Assembly (NCBI GenBank): GCA_003993805.1 | Contig: RSEF01000002.1 | Span: forward strand, 99,591,808-99,655,807 | Direction of reading: 5' to 3' | Source: Himantopus leucocephalus | Lineage: Eukaryota; Chordata; Aves; Charadriiformes; Recurvirostridae | DNA length: 64,000 bases | Shown: in pieces, positions 1 through 12,500 of the stretch | Layout: each line of letters begins with the position of its first letter | How positions within the stretch are numbered: the first letter of the stretch is position 1 | Notes under the pieces: generated by a model | What the model was told of the DNA's origin: nothing | The model's input: the letters and a program-made list of their open reading frames with translations, nothing else | Databases searched by the model: none | Position numbers and translations under genes: made by a program

Positions 1-345
1 TACGTCCCATAAGAACAATGGGATCTGACTGCCTTTTAAAGGGAGAAAAAATTCTTAGGAGAAGAAGCTGTAACTTTTATTTATGAAAAATAATAAAATA
101 AAACCCCAGTAATGATTAAAAAAAAAGGAAAAGAAATTCAACCCTCGGCTAAGCAAAGGTTTCATTTATTTTCTGTAGGTAGTAAATTTTACGACTTCCT
201 AATATCCAGGTCATGAGGACTAAAAAAGAAACTGGCCCATGTGATAAGCTGATACTTTTTCTTGAAGAACCTATTTTAAAACTCAGTATTATTTTTAGGC
301 GAATTGTAGGTTTACCTGTACTTCTTGAAAACTTAATCCTGTAAA

Positions 346-750
346 CAGGAACAACTGAGGGAACTGGGGTGGTTTAGCCCAGAGAAGAGGAGGCTGAGGG
401 GAGACTTTATCACTCTCCACAGCTACCTGAAAGGAGGTTGTAGAGAGATGGGGACTGACCTCTTCTCCCTAGTGACAAGTGATAGGACGAGAGGAAATGG
501 GTTCAAGTTGCACCAGGCGAGGTTTAGGTTGGATATTAGAAAAAATTTTTTCACTGAAAGTGTTATCCAACATTGGAATAGGCTGCCCAGGGAGGTGGTG
601 GATTCGCCGTCCCTGGAGGTGTTTAAAAAAAGGGTAGACGTGGTACTTGGGGATAGGGTTTAGATGTGGTTTTTGTCAGGTTAGGTTAATGGTTGGACTA
701 GATGATCTTAAAGGTCCCTTCCAACCTCAACAATTCTATGATTCTATGAT
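346..750 (+). mobile_element. CR1 LINE, 3' end fragment
   Basis: The + strand carries the last part of a CR1 reverse-transcriptase ORF (448-663: [16 protein letters not shown], then RLDIRKNFF and [14 protein letters not shown]) and then the CR1 3' UTR. It ends in two copies of the octamer ATTCTATG at about 733-748, the hallmark of CR1 3' termini. It is 5'-truncated, as most copies are, and lies in sense orientation in the TMEFF1 intron. Confidence 0.93.
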
Positions 751-2939
751 TTTACTCTAAGGACAGAAGTCTGAGGATGAGTAGAAGGTATTGTATTTTT
801 CAGACATAGCAGGTTGATTTTTTCCTGCAACTCTCAACCTTAATTATTCAGCTGCAACTAGCACCACCACAGAGGGGCACAGCTACTCACAGCCACCCTT
901 GAACTAAGGCCAAGGCTGGCACAAACCGTCCCTCAGATTCAGGAAGACACACAGAGATTTCAGTTCCCTTCCAGGCATCACCACTCCTTCCTCCTCCTTA
1001 TCTGCCACCACTCCTGACCTGGCAGCATTTCTTAACTGTTTGGTCTTCTAAAACTTTAAATATTAATGAGTCGTAGTCTTTCCTCCTAGGATCCCCCTTG
1101 GAGATGACTGGCTGCCAAATTTCAGCGTTGTCACTGAAACAGCTATTGAGAAATGGCAGCAAGAGCTCTGCGGGCCATGACCTCTCTGAACACCTTGTAG
1201 GCTTTGTCTGTCTTGCCAAGTCACCTAACATAAAGCAAGATATTGAAGTTTGATTCCCCAGAATTAAATTTACACATTAGACCATTGGAGGGGTGCTTGA
1301 AGGATTCAGTTGTGCTTTGCTTGCAGTGACCTTAATGATATCCCGACTTTCTGCAGGCCTAGTCAGGAAAAAGGATAAGTTCTGTTTTATTACAATGGAG
1401 GGGGATAACACATGTTCACCAAAATTATAGAAAGGTCTTTTGCTGCAATTTGGATGACATTTTACAAAACCTAAATTAAAAACCTATCAACACCCAGTGA
1501 ATGTGTTATGGACCAGCGTGGGGAGGTGAGGTGAAAGAGAGTTGGCACGGGGCTCTTTTTCGATCTCAATAAGAAGGGCTTGACAACAAATGGTTTAATA
1601 ATATAACTGCTTTAATATGACAGAATAGGAAAAGGAATATAGATAAGGAGTAAACCTTACATCCCTTCAGATGCTGGGCACACCACAATCATGCAGCATC
1701 GGATGGAGCCCGGATGGATTTTCCCACGGGATGCTGCGGAGGGCAGACCTGTCCATGGAGAGATGCTCTCCCTTTTGGTCATTCAAGCTATTAGAGCATT
1801 TCCTCACAAGAAAACAACTCTATTCCTAAAGGAATTTGCATGAGAACTTTTGGCTGCACTGTAACAAATCTCTAAAGTCTTACCAAACTGTAAAAAAGGA
1901 ATCACTTTGCCTCTCATTTTCTATCCTCAGGACGGAAACCTGCAGCTTTAAAACATCCCACAGTAACTTTAATATTGAATAGAGAATTATCTATTGGAAA
2001 GTATTGTTCCCCCCAAAAGTCACTTGTTTAATTATTCCCTAGAAGTGACTGTTCAGTGTGAGATATGACAAGACTTACGGTTGTGGTTGAATGTCTGAAA
2101 GCTGCTCATTATGGGAAAGTATTACAAAACTCTTAGAAATAAGTTTCAGAGCTGGCAGCATGATTTATTTCTGTCTGTGCTTGCTTAGTTCATTCTTGGT
2201 TGGTCATTTATGGCAGGATGACAAAGGAGGAAGGATAATTCCCTTCAAAAATTTTGTTGTAAAAATTGAGTGTTTTGTGGTTTGCGTATGCCAAAGCACG
2301 AAGAAACTGTTGTGGCAGAGACTGTCATTTGGAATTTGGAGAAAAAACTCTTGTCCTTTTGGGGCAGTTTAGCTTAACTAATGTTGCTATTTTTGTGTGA
2401 ACTCTCACTGGTTGAACTGTATCAGTTTAATCATACACTTTATATGGTTAAGAAATTTGGTGGCTAGTCTGTGTCTCTGTTCATTGCTTTTTGTTCTTTG
2501 GGGTTTTTTTGCCTTGGGATTTTAAAGATGCAAAAGGTGCCTGGAATTACAGTTGCCATTGCAGCCCCAAACAAGGCAACATTTCCTTTTCCACGCAGTT
2601 AAGTGGGGTTTGGATCTCCAGTTCAGCAGGGAGTGGTGCAGCACTCGCAGGTGTTAAGTGGATTGCCTGTCTCAGTGTGTCCCCCAGCATTTTAATACAC
2701 ATTATACACACAAGGGGTATATAATCCATCTTGCTTAGAATGTAAGAAAATAGCAAAATACAGGCTGCTCCTGCCAAAACCATTCTGAATGATAAACTTT
2801 CCTTTATTCCTTCCTTTTTATTAAATGTACCAATGTTACTGACTTTGAGCTGAAAATTTTTCAGTATAGTAATACAAAAGCATTATTATAGTTGTTGACC
2901 AAGTAAAACAGACTTACGATGCTCATGAACTTAATGGGG

Positions 2940-3230
2940 ATGGTGATTGTTTTCCATCTCCCTTGGAAGATCGTTCTATGACCAAAAAGATCAGCAAATC
3001 TGCCCTTAAGCACTGTTCACCTTAAATTTTCCTTTGCTGAGTTTCATCCCCCTGTGCCTTGCCATACATTCTTGTATTATCTTGAAGAAGTTTTCTCCTT
3101 CCTCAGTGTGTTTATCCTTCAAATACTTCTAGATGCTTGTCATATTCCCTCTAGCCATTAATGAGTCCCACTCTAGTTATTTTGTTCTTTTAATCTTTCC
3201 TACTGAATTCCTACGTTCAGCCCATACGGA
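2940..3230 (-). mobile_element. Possible old CR1/L3-type LINE 3' fragment
   Basis: The + strand reads like the reverse complement of a CR1-family 3' region, for instance around TTCAAATACTTCTAGATGC followed by CATATTCCCTCTAGCC and later TTCAGCCCATACGGAGC. This is recognition from family pattern only; the copy is very diverged and its limits are approximate. Confidence 0.4.
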
Positions 3231-3435
3231 GCTGGACTATTATTTCAGTGATCTGAAAGGAATACATGCAGTGATATTGAGAAACTAATATATTTTAAAT
3301 CTTCCTTTAGTGAACAGGGTTATAATTACTGCTAGTAATTCACATTTACAAAACTATCTTCCTGAATATTAATATTCAGAAGAGATTAATCACATGATTT
3401 TGTATGACTGAGTAATTTTATAATTTCTTTTTCAG

Positions 3436-3565
3436 TGTCACACAAATTATATTCCTGTTTGTGGATCAAATGGAGACACTTACCAAAATGAATGCTTCCT
3501 CAGGAGAGCTTCTTGCAAGCATCAGAAAGAGATAACAGTGGTATCAAGAGGACCTTGTTATTCTG
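3436..3565 (+). CDS. TMEFF1: TMEFF1 exon encoding Kazal module 1 (probably exon 3)
   Basis: The 130-bp exon follows a TTTTTCAG acceptor and ends at a GTGTGT donor. It encodes 43 residues starting [13 protein letters not shown] and ending RGPCYS, with cysteines at residues 1, 9, 20, 27 and 41 that fit the Kazal spacing; the first cysteine of the module must be in the upstream exon. It ends one base into a codon (phase 1), and that G joins AT of the next exon to give Asp. The start phase is taken as 0 because TGT reads in frame. Confidence 0.95.
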
Positions 3566-6500
3566 GTGTGTAAAACATCACTTTGTGTCACTAATGCATG
3601 ATGTTATATGGTTAACTTTAGTTTTGCCCTTAATTACAGAGATTTTAATTTTCATGCTTTTCATAGAATAAAATAATGTGGAAACCCAAAGTCCTCTAGC
3701 AATGGAACGTTTTTATAGAGGAGAAATCTGATATATCTTCTGATATGCGAACAGGTTAATAAATAAACATTAGAAGTAGAAATACTTGATCTGAGAAAAT
3801 AGTTTGTGAATGCTTCTGTTGTTTGTGGAGAGGAGCCTTGATATCATCAAAAGGCTTACAGAAAATTTGGAGCAGACTCCAAATTAGTCATTTCTTTAGG
3901 ACTCATTTTTTGCATGTACAGAATTAGTGTGACATCCAGCAAGTGACACAGCTCATCTTGACTGCCACTCTGTATACAAGGCATCATCTTTTACTAACTT
4001 CACTTTAGGTCATTACTTTGAAGGTATGCACAACTCTTACAAAATCATTGTACCTCACGTTTCTGATAGATTGGCCTTTTCTGTCTTTCCACACACTTAA
4101 AACATAGATTTTCCACACGCTTAAAATACATGGGACAGGTTTTCACTGTCCTGAATATTGCAACATGCTCTTGGACACAGAAACTTTAGCCACCAGAGGT
4201 CTTCTGAACCTCTGGACACATTCAAAGCTAGTGGGACCAGACACATGGCTGGCTTTCTCCGAATTAAATTAAATGACTCAGTAGCATCAACAACTGCATT
4301 CTTTGGTACATAAATAACAAACAAAAAAATTTACATTGTGGGACATCCCTCATCTTTTGATACACCATAGTTACTCAGATTAGCCTAAGCAAGGTTGCAT
4401 CTACATGGCAGCCAGAAGCATGACTGGAGAACAGGTGTACACTCCTAGATAGGTTTTGTTGGCGAGGGTAGTTATTGATGACAATTTAGGTGTAGCAGCC
4501 TGGAACTCACTGGTAGCTGCAACCTCCTACCTGGAAATCAGGGTAAATATTTGGGCAGTGTACCTAGGCCAAGTTCCTTGCTGCTGCCAGTCCCAGAGCT
4601 ACCTCATTTAAATGGAGTGTGGCTGTGTTTTGCATGAGCTGCTGTAATGCCTTTGACAGACCTATACTGAGATTTGGGGCTGTTTACCAAGGTCCAAGAC
4701 AATCTATGACTTTGGTCCTAGAACTGAAGGAAGCCTGCATTTTTTGCCCAGCTCAGCTGCATAATTCCAGCATACCTCAGGCAGATGACTGAATCTACCG
4801 TCTTTCTCAATCTCCCACCTGTAAATTATCTCTGGATGCTGCAGAAATAGGAAAAAAAATGCATTACAGTTTCAGAGCGCTCACATATTCCTGTAACACC
4901 CCCCAAGAAGTATTATGAAGGTTCAAACTGAGGATGTATATTTTTTTTTTAATTTCATGCCCAAATTATTTTAAGAAAGAGACTCACAACATGAAAGTTT
5001 CTTTCCCTCACTAAAACAAAGTGCTAGGATAATGTTTTAGGAACAACAAAAACCAAAGTGATTATTTTTATATGCGTTCTACCTTACTAAGAAAAAGACA
5101 TTTCGAAAGAAAAAATTGATTCTTCTCAGCCTCAGGTTGCTGGCAGCAAATTACTGCAGTACTCAGCTTCTCTGAGATTTTTTTTTTTAACTTCACTGTC
5201 CTTTTCTTTAAGTCCTACTTAAAACCTAGGAAATGCAGCGTAATTTTTAGCACTTCATGTAATAGATCAAGACATGTGCTGAGACAATTGACCAGAAAGT
5301 ACTGAAAACACATTTCTGAGACTGAGGAGGCAATTCAGGCTGTGTACTGCATTTACACGGGCACAATTTAAAGTCCTTTGGTGGAGCTCTACCAGAACGG
5401 TACTGGCTGCTCCCCAAGTGTCTGATGTGCTCCGGCTGATGTGAGAATATTGAATGATAAAAGCCATCCTCCGCAACCTGTCCATGCCCTGCTGGGGATC
5501 ATAGGTTATCGAGAAGTCAATATATTTGTACTCTTGATCTGTAACACATATAGGTTGAGAATCAAATGCCCAAATTAAAAAATCCTTTATAGACCCCCAT
5601 TCATTTTTGCCAAGTGCCTCCAAATTTGCTATGAAAATGCGTTGTTCTGGGACATCATTGGGAGCTAAGTATAGATTCACCGGTTTCCTATCAGAGTTTT
5701 GGTTTTTCAAAGCAAAGCTTCATCCTGATGGGATGCACCTGAGACAACAGGATGGAATTCCCCTACGGTGTTGTAACAACTATTTAATATTTAAAGTACG
5801 TCAGACTTCTGAATCTCGTACAAGAATTAAATATTTCCTGTTTGCTAGGGACTGATACCTTCTGAAGCTATGGCACAGGAACAGACTATACTGACTGATT
5901 TAGTCAGACCAATTTTTGGCAGGTAACATTTTGATTAAATTTTTACAGTCATGGGTTATTTAACAGCATACTTAAATATGTATTTCCTTTGTCCGAGTGC
6001 TGTCAGAGTTGCAAGATCCTAAAATAAGCAACGTTAAAAAAAAAAGAGTCAATCATAGGTGCTTTACAAATGAACAAAATGGAAGTTTTGACATAAAAAT
6101 GTTTTTTTAGAGAAATGTAAGAGAACCTACAGCTGAAGTTTTCAGGACAGCATATACAGGTCTTAGCACTGTCAAAGCCCATTTTTCAATGAAGGGACAT
6201 TGGTTTTTTTCAAATATCTGAGTTTACAGAGATGTTGCTATGCCTATTTACACCTGGCACAAGCTGTGGATGACGAGGGTCGGTGGGTTTCAGCCAATGA
6301 ATGTAGCCCCATGTTGCAAAATACAGAGAAACTAGGAAAATGAGTGAAATGCAGCTTTAGCATTCTCTTTGCCTAATACCTTAATATACGTTTGAGGAAC
6401 GATAACTCAAGTCACACTATATACATTTTTGCCTACACCTAACCTGGCCTTTTGCATTCGCAAAGAAGCAATCGCCCTGTCTGTGACTGGGTGGACACAA

Positions 6501-9500
6501 ACAGGGCTGCGAAGCTGGTAGTAATTCCCATATTCCACAGTTGCTCCTCCTTGCTCTGCGGGATGATGTTATGAACGAGATCAGAGCACCGTCCCAGCCT
6601 TTTCCTTTTGTTTTTTTATTTCCCACCCTTACCAGTTCCCTGTTTGCAGTTCAGCCCACAACCAGATGCAGAGACGGGACCATCCAGCAGGGCACAGGGA
6701 GATGGCAATACCTACACCAGGACTCCTGCCAAGCTCACAGCATCAGCAGTCTTGCTGCTGACCTGAATCCTTGATCAGTTCATAAAGGGTGACATTACAT
6801 TGAAATTCATTCATGTTATGCCGTCCTTTACCGGAGGTTATCCTGAACTGGCTTGCTAAACAGATTTAAGAAACTGGGAAGAGAAGGAGGTCAGGGTACT
6901 CAGAGCATTGAGGAGGAGTGTCACCAAGTCGCTTGATTTCTTCTGCATCCTTTCATTGGTGAATTTATTGTTTTATTAGTCTGAATAAAATAAATTAATT
7001 TAGTAACTAAGTAATTTAGTAAATAAGAAATAGACCTTTACTCCAAGAATATGTGTTCCTGTTAGCCCGCACACAGAGCTGCGATTTTGACTGCACATGA
7101 AAATGTAACCACAAAATGATGCAGTACTTGAGATATTTTACTTATAGATTCTCAGTGAACTGTATATATATTGAAGGCATAGTCCATTGTTTTTTTTTAT
7201 TGGGATTTCTAAAGTAAAAAAAAAGCTGCTTGCAGAACTAGAAACAAACACTGTAGCTCTGTTGGATTTAAGGAATGATTCTCTGAAGAGTGGCTTTAAT
7301 TTAGTGTTCTTCAATCTGAAGTAATCAAACTCTTACCCTAAATTTGAATGCACAGGTTTTTACAGTAAGTGTTTTTTTATGTGGGAGGCTTACAGTGAAG
7401 CATAATTAGATGCATACGTTGTCCTGAAAAGAAATATAATAAGCTCGGTTTAATCCTTTTGAGGGAGTTAAGGAAGAAATTCTAGGCAACTCACTTCTAG
7501 ATTAAGAAAGTGTGAAAATAACTCTTCATGCTTTTGCAAGAAAGCCATAGCAAACCTGCAAATCTGCTATAAAAAACATGCATTCATTCTGAGAACTGAC
7601 CCTTACTCCCAGATTCAGTGCAGTGCAGGAGCTTTCCCATCCAGCCTGCGAGGAGGGTTTGTGACAGCACAAGGTCGCCCTTCTGTCATTAGAAAATGTT
7701 TTGGAAGCAAAGAACAAGTCATACCCAAAAATACCCCATCATCACATGCCAGCATTTAATATNCTTTTTTTTTTTTTTTTTTTTTGCATGGCATAATTAA
7801 GCAGGAGATGGCTACCAGGGTAATGTGATAGCAAATGCCTTTCCCCTGAAGATGTCAAGGCAAATGGACATTCCTTGCACACAGCCTGGCAAGGTGGAGG
7901 TTAAAAGCCCATCTCCAGCAGCCAGAGGCCTTGCAGCTGCTGGCAATTAGGCTCGTCAGCATTCCCCCCAAAAAACCTCCTGCTGGCATATCAAAATCAA
8001 GGGTAATTGCTAGCAGGCAGCCCTGCTCCTGGAGGGTGGGGATAGGAGCCCAGCCGGAGGAAGGCTTGAGCTGGCGTGCTCCTTTTGCAAACCACTTCTG
8101 TGCTGTGGTGNGCGTGCTCCTTTTGTAAACCACTTCTGTGCTGTGGTTTGAGCTCCGCTCCTCTGCCAGCAGTGGGAATTTGGAGCTGGCTTTGACTTTG
8201 CTCTGGCTGGTGGCTTGAAATGGGTGCTGTGCAGGTTTCATATCTTTTCCAAAATGCTGGCTGTTGCAGCGCTGTTGGGACATTTCGGGGGTCTGTGCTG
8301 CTGCAGGAGCTGATGGAGAATTGCAACACGCTGAGGGAAAGTTCAAAGCTCTCGCTGAGCAGTGCAATAGCGCTCTTATTGTCATGTCTAATGCCAGCTG
8401 TAGATCAGGATGGTCTTCTTTGGTAGGAAGTTCTTGATAATTTTACCCAATCTTTAGCTAGAGGGACTCTTCTGTACCCAGGGTTAAACCGCAGAAAACC
8501 TGCCCTGTCCCACTATGGAGAGGGCTGCTTTGTTAGCTCTGTTAGCTGGGAAAGCCAGGCAGAATATAGTTAGCTAACAGGGAACTATGACTTAAGATAG
8601 CAGCTGCTCTTTCTGTCTTCCAGTTCTGTTTCATATGATGAGTAACTGAAGATAATTGAATAAAAAAGTCAACATTGTCCAGGACTTGCTTGGTGAAGTT
8701 TCTGAAGTGCTGGTGTGGGAAGACCAATTTCTGCTTTATGCATAGAAGTGGCACGTACTGTCTTTGTACTAAAACCACCCCAGCTGTATCCCAAAAGCTT
8801 TAGGGGAAAATCCAGGACTTGAGTATAAAGAGTATAGTAACTCATGGGTGCCAAAGTTCAGGTGCTGGAAATCCCTTCTCAGCTGTCAGCTAAGCCTTGC
8901 AATACTTAAATTCTGTAAATACATATTTTTTTTTCTTTGTTTCCTGGAGAAAGGTATACAGTTTTACCTCCAATGTGTCAAGAGGTGTTCTGTTCTGCCC
9001 GTGACTGAATAGCTGCTGACCTGTTTCTTACATAGATCTAAAAAAAGGTTCAGCGTTTAGGCATTTCTTTGCCTGCCTCTCTGTGAGCAGGATCGGATAG
9101 ATTTGCTCCAGAGGTGCCTACTGGATCACCTGCCCCATGTGACTAGAGTGGAAGGGTCTGCTTGCTTAAAATCTGTCAGTGGACTGGTTGTCCTCCTGTT
9201 TGTACTTAGTTTGGAGCCATTGCCCTAAATGGGGAAGAGATGGGTTCAATTTTCATGCTAGTTTGAGTTAAAAGCCATCCCTTCTTGAATGAGAGAGGCT
9301 GCAGGCTCTTTTGGGTTTGGAGAGTGTACCTTCTGCCTCTGCACCAAAGCAGACCCATGGGACAGAAATGGCTTCTGTTCGGAGAGAACAAAAAAAAACC
9401 CCAGGAGTTTGGACTGTTACAGCATTCAGATGCTGTGTCAGATCCAAGCGCTTCTTTACGTATTTTATCTCGAAATTCCTTCATGGGTAAAAGCAGCTCG

Positions 9501-12500
9501 CAGCAGAAGCCTATACATTTGTGTACAAGCGTATTTTTACAAGCCTATTTGGAAAAAAGTGGCTTAAGTCACTCTCTAATTATTGACCTGTGGCTGGGGG
9601 GATGCTATTTCTGTCCAGCTTCCTCACTTGTTTGAGCATCTTTCTTGCCAGGTCTCAGTGCACAGAGACCACTTTTGGTAATCCTGAATTGGTTAAGGGC
9701 CTGAAAAGAGCAGGGCTGCTTCTCCAAATAAGCTTGCAAAAAAAAAAAAGCTACCTTTTTAACCAGCAGCTGCTTAGGAAAATCTAGCCAAGGCTCAGAA
9801 AAAAGCAGGAACACCGGCTTAGTTTAGCACAGTTACCCTGGAGACAGGAGTCCTAGCACAGCTCCCAGGTGGGGGGGGGAGGCACAGGCTCCCAGTGAAA
9901 AGTTGAAAATGATGCAAAGTGTTATAGAGGATGACACACTTTTTTTTTTTTTTTTTTTTNNNNNNNTTTTTTTTTTTTTATGGTTTCTTGAGACCTGAAA
10001 ACACAGAGAAGCAGGAATGAATCTCTCCCTTTACTAGAATGTCCTGCCAAGGAGACAGAGTTGCCTGTGGACTTCTCTCCCCCAGAACAGCTTTGGCACA
10101 ATTTCACCACTACAAATAAGCCTATATACTTACCTCATATAACTAAATTATACTCCTTCGAGTTTCTTAATGAAGCAATACTGCATTATAAGGCATATTT
10201 CTCAGTGACTCAACAGTGACATTTTATATGGGGTTGTCTGCTTTGTCAGTAAAGTGGGTCACTATCGATGGAACAAGAGCCCTTCTGGTTTTGCATTCAT
10301 TTCTGTAAGGTAATAAGCTCAGTCTATTAGATGTGGAATAGTGGTACAGGAGGACAGAAAGGAAAATTTAGGCAGAGGAAAAAAAGCCTCTCTATTGCTG
10401 ATACTCCACGTGACAGGAGATTATTTTTAATGTGTGAAGTGACCCAGTAACGTGGAATTTCACACTTTCATCCACACACTAGAAGGAATTATTCTTAGAA
10501 ATATAACTGCTTAAAGAAAAAGGGGGAGGGAACTGAGCAAACAGAGGGTTTGGTTTTTCCTCTGATGTGAACAACGAGCTCATACATGGAAGTAAGAACC
10601 CCGCTCTTCTGCCTGGTCATCGTCTTCTTTCAGATTTATGGAAATAAATTCAGCTGCCTTCTCCATCATCAAAGCAGGCATGAAAGGGGAGGTGTGGGAC
10701 GAGCAGAGTGTGTGCTCCGCTCCTCTCCTCATCTTCCAGAGAAGCTGAGCTAACGGGGATGGGGAGCAATTCACTGACTGTAATTGCCATCCCATCCTCT
10801 CTTCTCCACCTCCTTTGAGCAAGAAAGACCAAGGGAGGTTTGTGACTCAGAGCGTGTGTTTAAGGGCTTCTCCTTACTACCGTGCTAGATGATGATACTG
10901 TGCAGAGCGCTGCCCGGTGGATGCACATCCCTGTGTAAAATCCCGAGCCAGCTCCGTAATGCTCTGAAGTGGAGTTAGTTGGCCTGGGGTGGTGAGGAAG
11001 CTCAAGTCCTGCTGACACTTGAACTGCTAATGCAAAGGGGATGCAGCCACAAGCTGTCACTCATCAGATGCTAATCCAGTCAGTCTAATGTCAATGAAAT
11101 AACTATGCCATTAGAGCATCTTAATACAAAGTGATAGACTCAGCTGAGAGGAGCTATTTTGTAGTTAGATGACTTAAGCCAACTTTACTTTGAGGACCAG
11201 TTGTCTTCTGGAGGTGCTTCTGCAGTCAGGTGATTCATATGTCACTCCTCCATGTACCACTCCCAGGATCAGAGGGTAAAAACATAAATATTCCACAAAT
11301 CAGGTTCTGTGCTCTTCCTCTGTTTTGAGTTTAAAAAATTTGAATGTCTAACAGTTGAAAAAAGGCTAAGAAAGCAATTTAGTTTTCAGTACTGAATGAT
11401 GCTGTTCCTTGCGTAAAAGTATCTTCACAGGGAAGAGAGAGAGTAGGGCACCGTAAACATGGACTAACTGTTATTAAAGGATGCCAGACTTTATGTGGGA
11501 TGTTTGTTTTTACACCTGGCTCATGAAATGTGACACCTGTGTAAAGTTTTACAGTGATGAGTTCCTGAACAGCTGCTCCTGGAGCAATATTTTCATTGGC
11601 TTTCTTTTTTCTTTTTTTCTCCCTCTGTGTTTCTTTTCCAGATAATGGCTCTGGGTCAGGAGAAGGAGGTGAGTACCAAACTCCAGTTACACTTGCTTTT
11701 GGTCTTCCTTTTTTACTGTGTGTGTGTCATTTTTATGTACATGGTTGCTGTATACCACATGAATTAAGGAAAAATTATGACAATTTAAAAATAAGCTCTA
11801 ACGTTTCAGTGTTATCTGACTGTCTCAGAACAGTATTTGTATAGGAGTAGGTTGTAGTGTGCATTTGACCAATGTTGTTCTTTCAGATGTGACTGATATA
11901 ATTTTTCATTGTTGCCAGCAATATATAGTGTAATATTTACATCCCTATTTCACCTGTATTTTGCTCCTGGAAATGTCCATTCACAATCAATTTCTTTTTT
12001 CTTTTCCTTGCATTCATTTCCTTAGTGCCTACAATGTTTAATTATTTCTTTATTCTTGGTCAAACATGTTCCCTTAAATATATAATGATTACACTATTAT
12101 ATTTGTTTTTACCAATTATTTTATGTGTTTCTGTGCAAAGCTGTGTATTCGAAGAGGGGATGTAGCACAGCTGGTACCAGTAGAAGTGTTCCTATCTTTG
12201 AATGCACCTTAACCTTCTTCCAAGGATTGAAAAAAAAATATGTAATTTTATCTGAATTCTATCTTTAATACTACTAGCAAGAATACATATAGGATGAAAA
12301 ATGTGAGATATAGACGTATACAGACATGGAAAAACCATTTTGCTTTTAGGCTTTGCTTGTATTAAGAAAGTGTTGCAGGTCATAGTGATGATGTTGAGTT
12401 TTGAAATGTCGGAAATCTTGTATAACTACATGAAAATACGCTTTTTGTGAAAAACAATCAATGGCATCACTATCTGGCTAAACACAACAGTTAACTTTCA

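Larger units (their letters stand above)
1..3435 (+). other. TMEFF1 intron upstream of the Kazal 1 exon (5' end outside window)
   Basis: I find no earlier TMEFF1 exon here, so the signal peptide and pre-Kazal exons must be further upstream. Recognisable content is the CR1 3' fragment at 346-750 and a possible older LINE 3' fragment at about 2940-3230. The rest shows no gene. Confidence 0.7.
3566..11641 (+). other. TMEFF1 intron, 8.1 kb
   Basis: No exon of a known gene is visible. It holds an unexplained antisense ORF (5267-5710), a poly-T tract next to an N at 7763, a duplicated 37-bp segment around an N at 8111, and a long poly-T with a short N run at 9960-9966. The remainder looks like ordinary AT-rich intronic DNA. 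Confidence 0.65.

Noticed and set aside
1..3435. An upstream TMEFF1 exon inside the window
   Set aside because: I looked for a cysteine-rich frame with splice borders before 3436 and found none that fits the missing part of the first module.
7855..8385. 176-codon minus-strand ORF
   Set aside because: It spans the N at 8111 and a probably false duplication, and its translation matches nothing I know.
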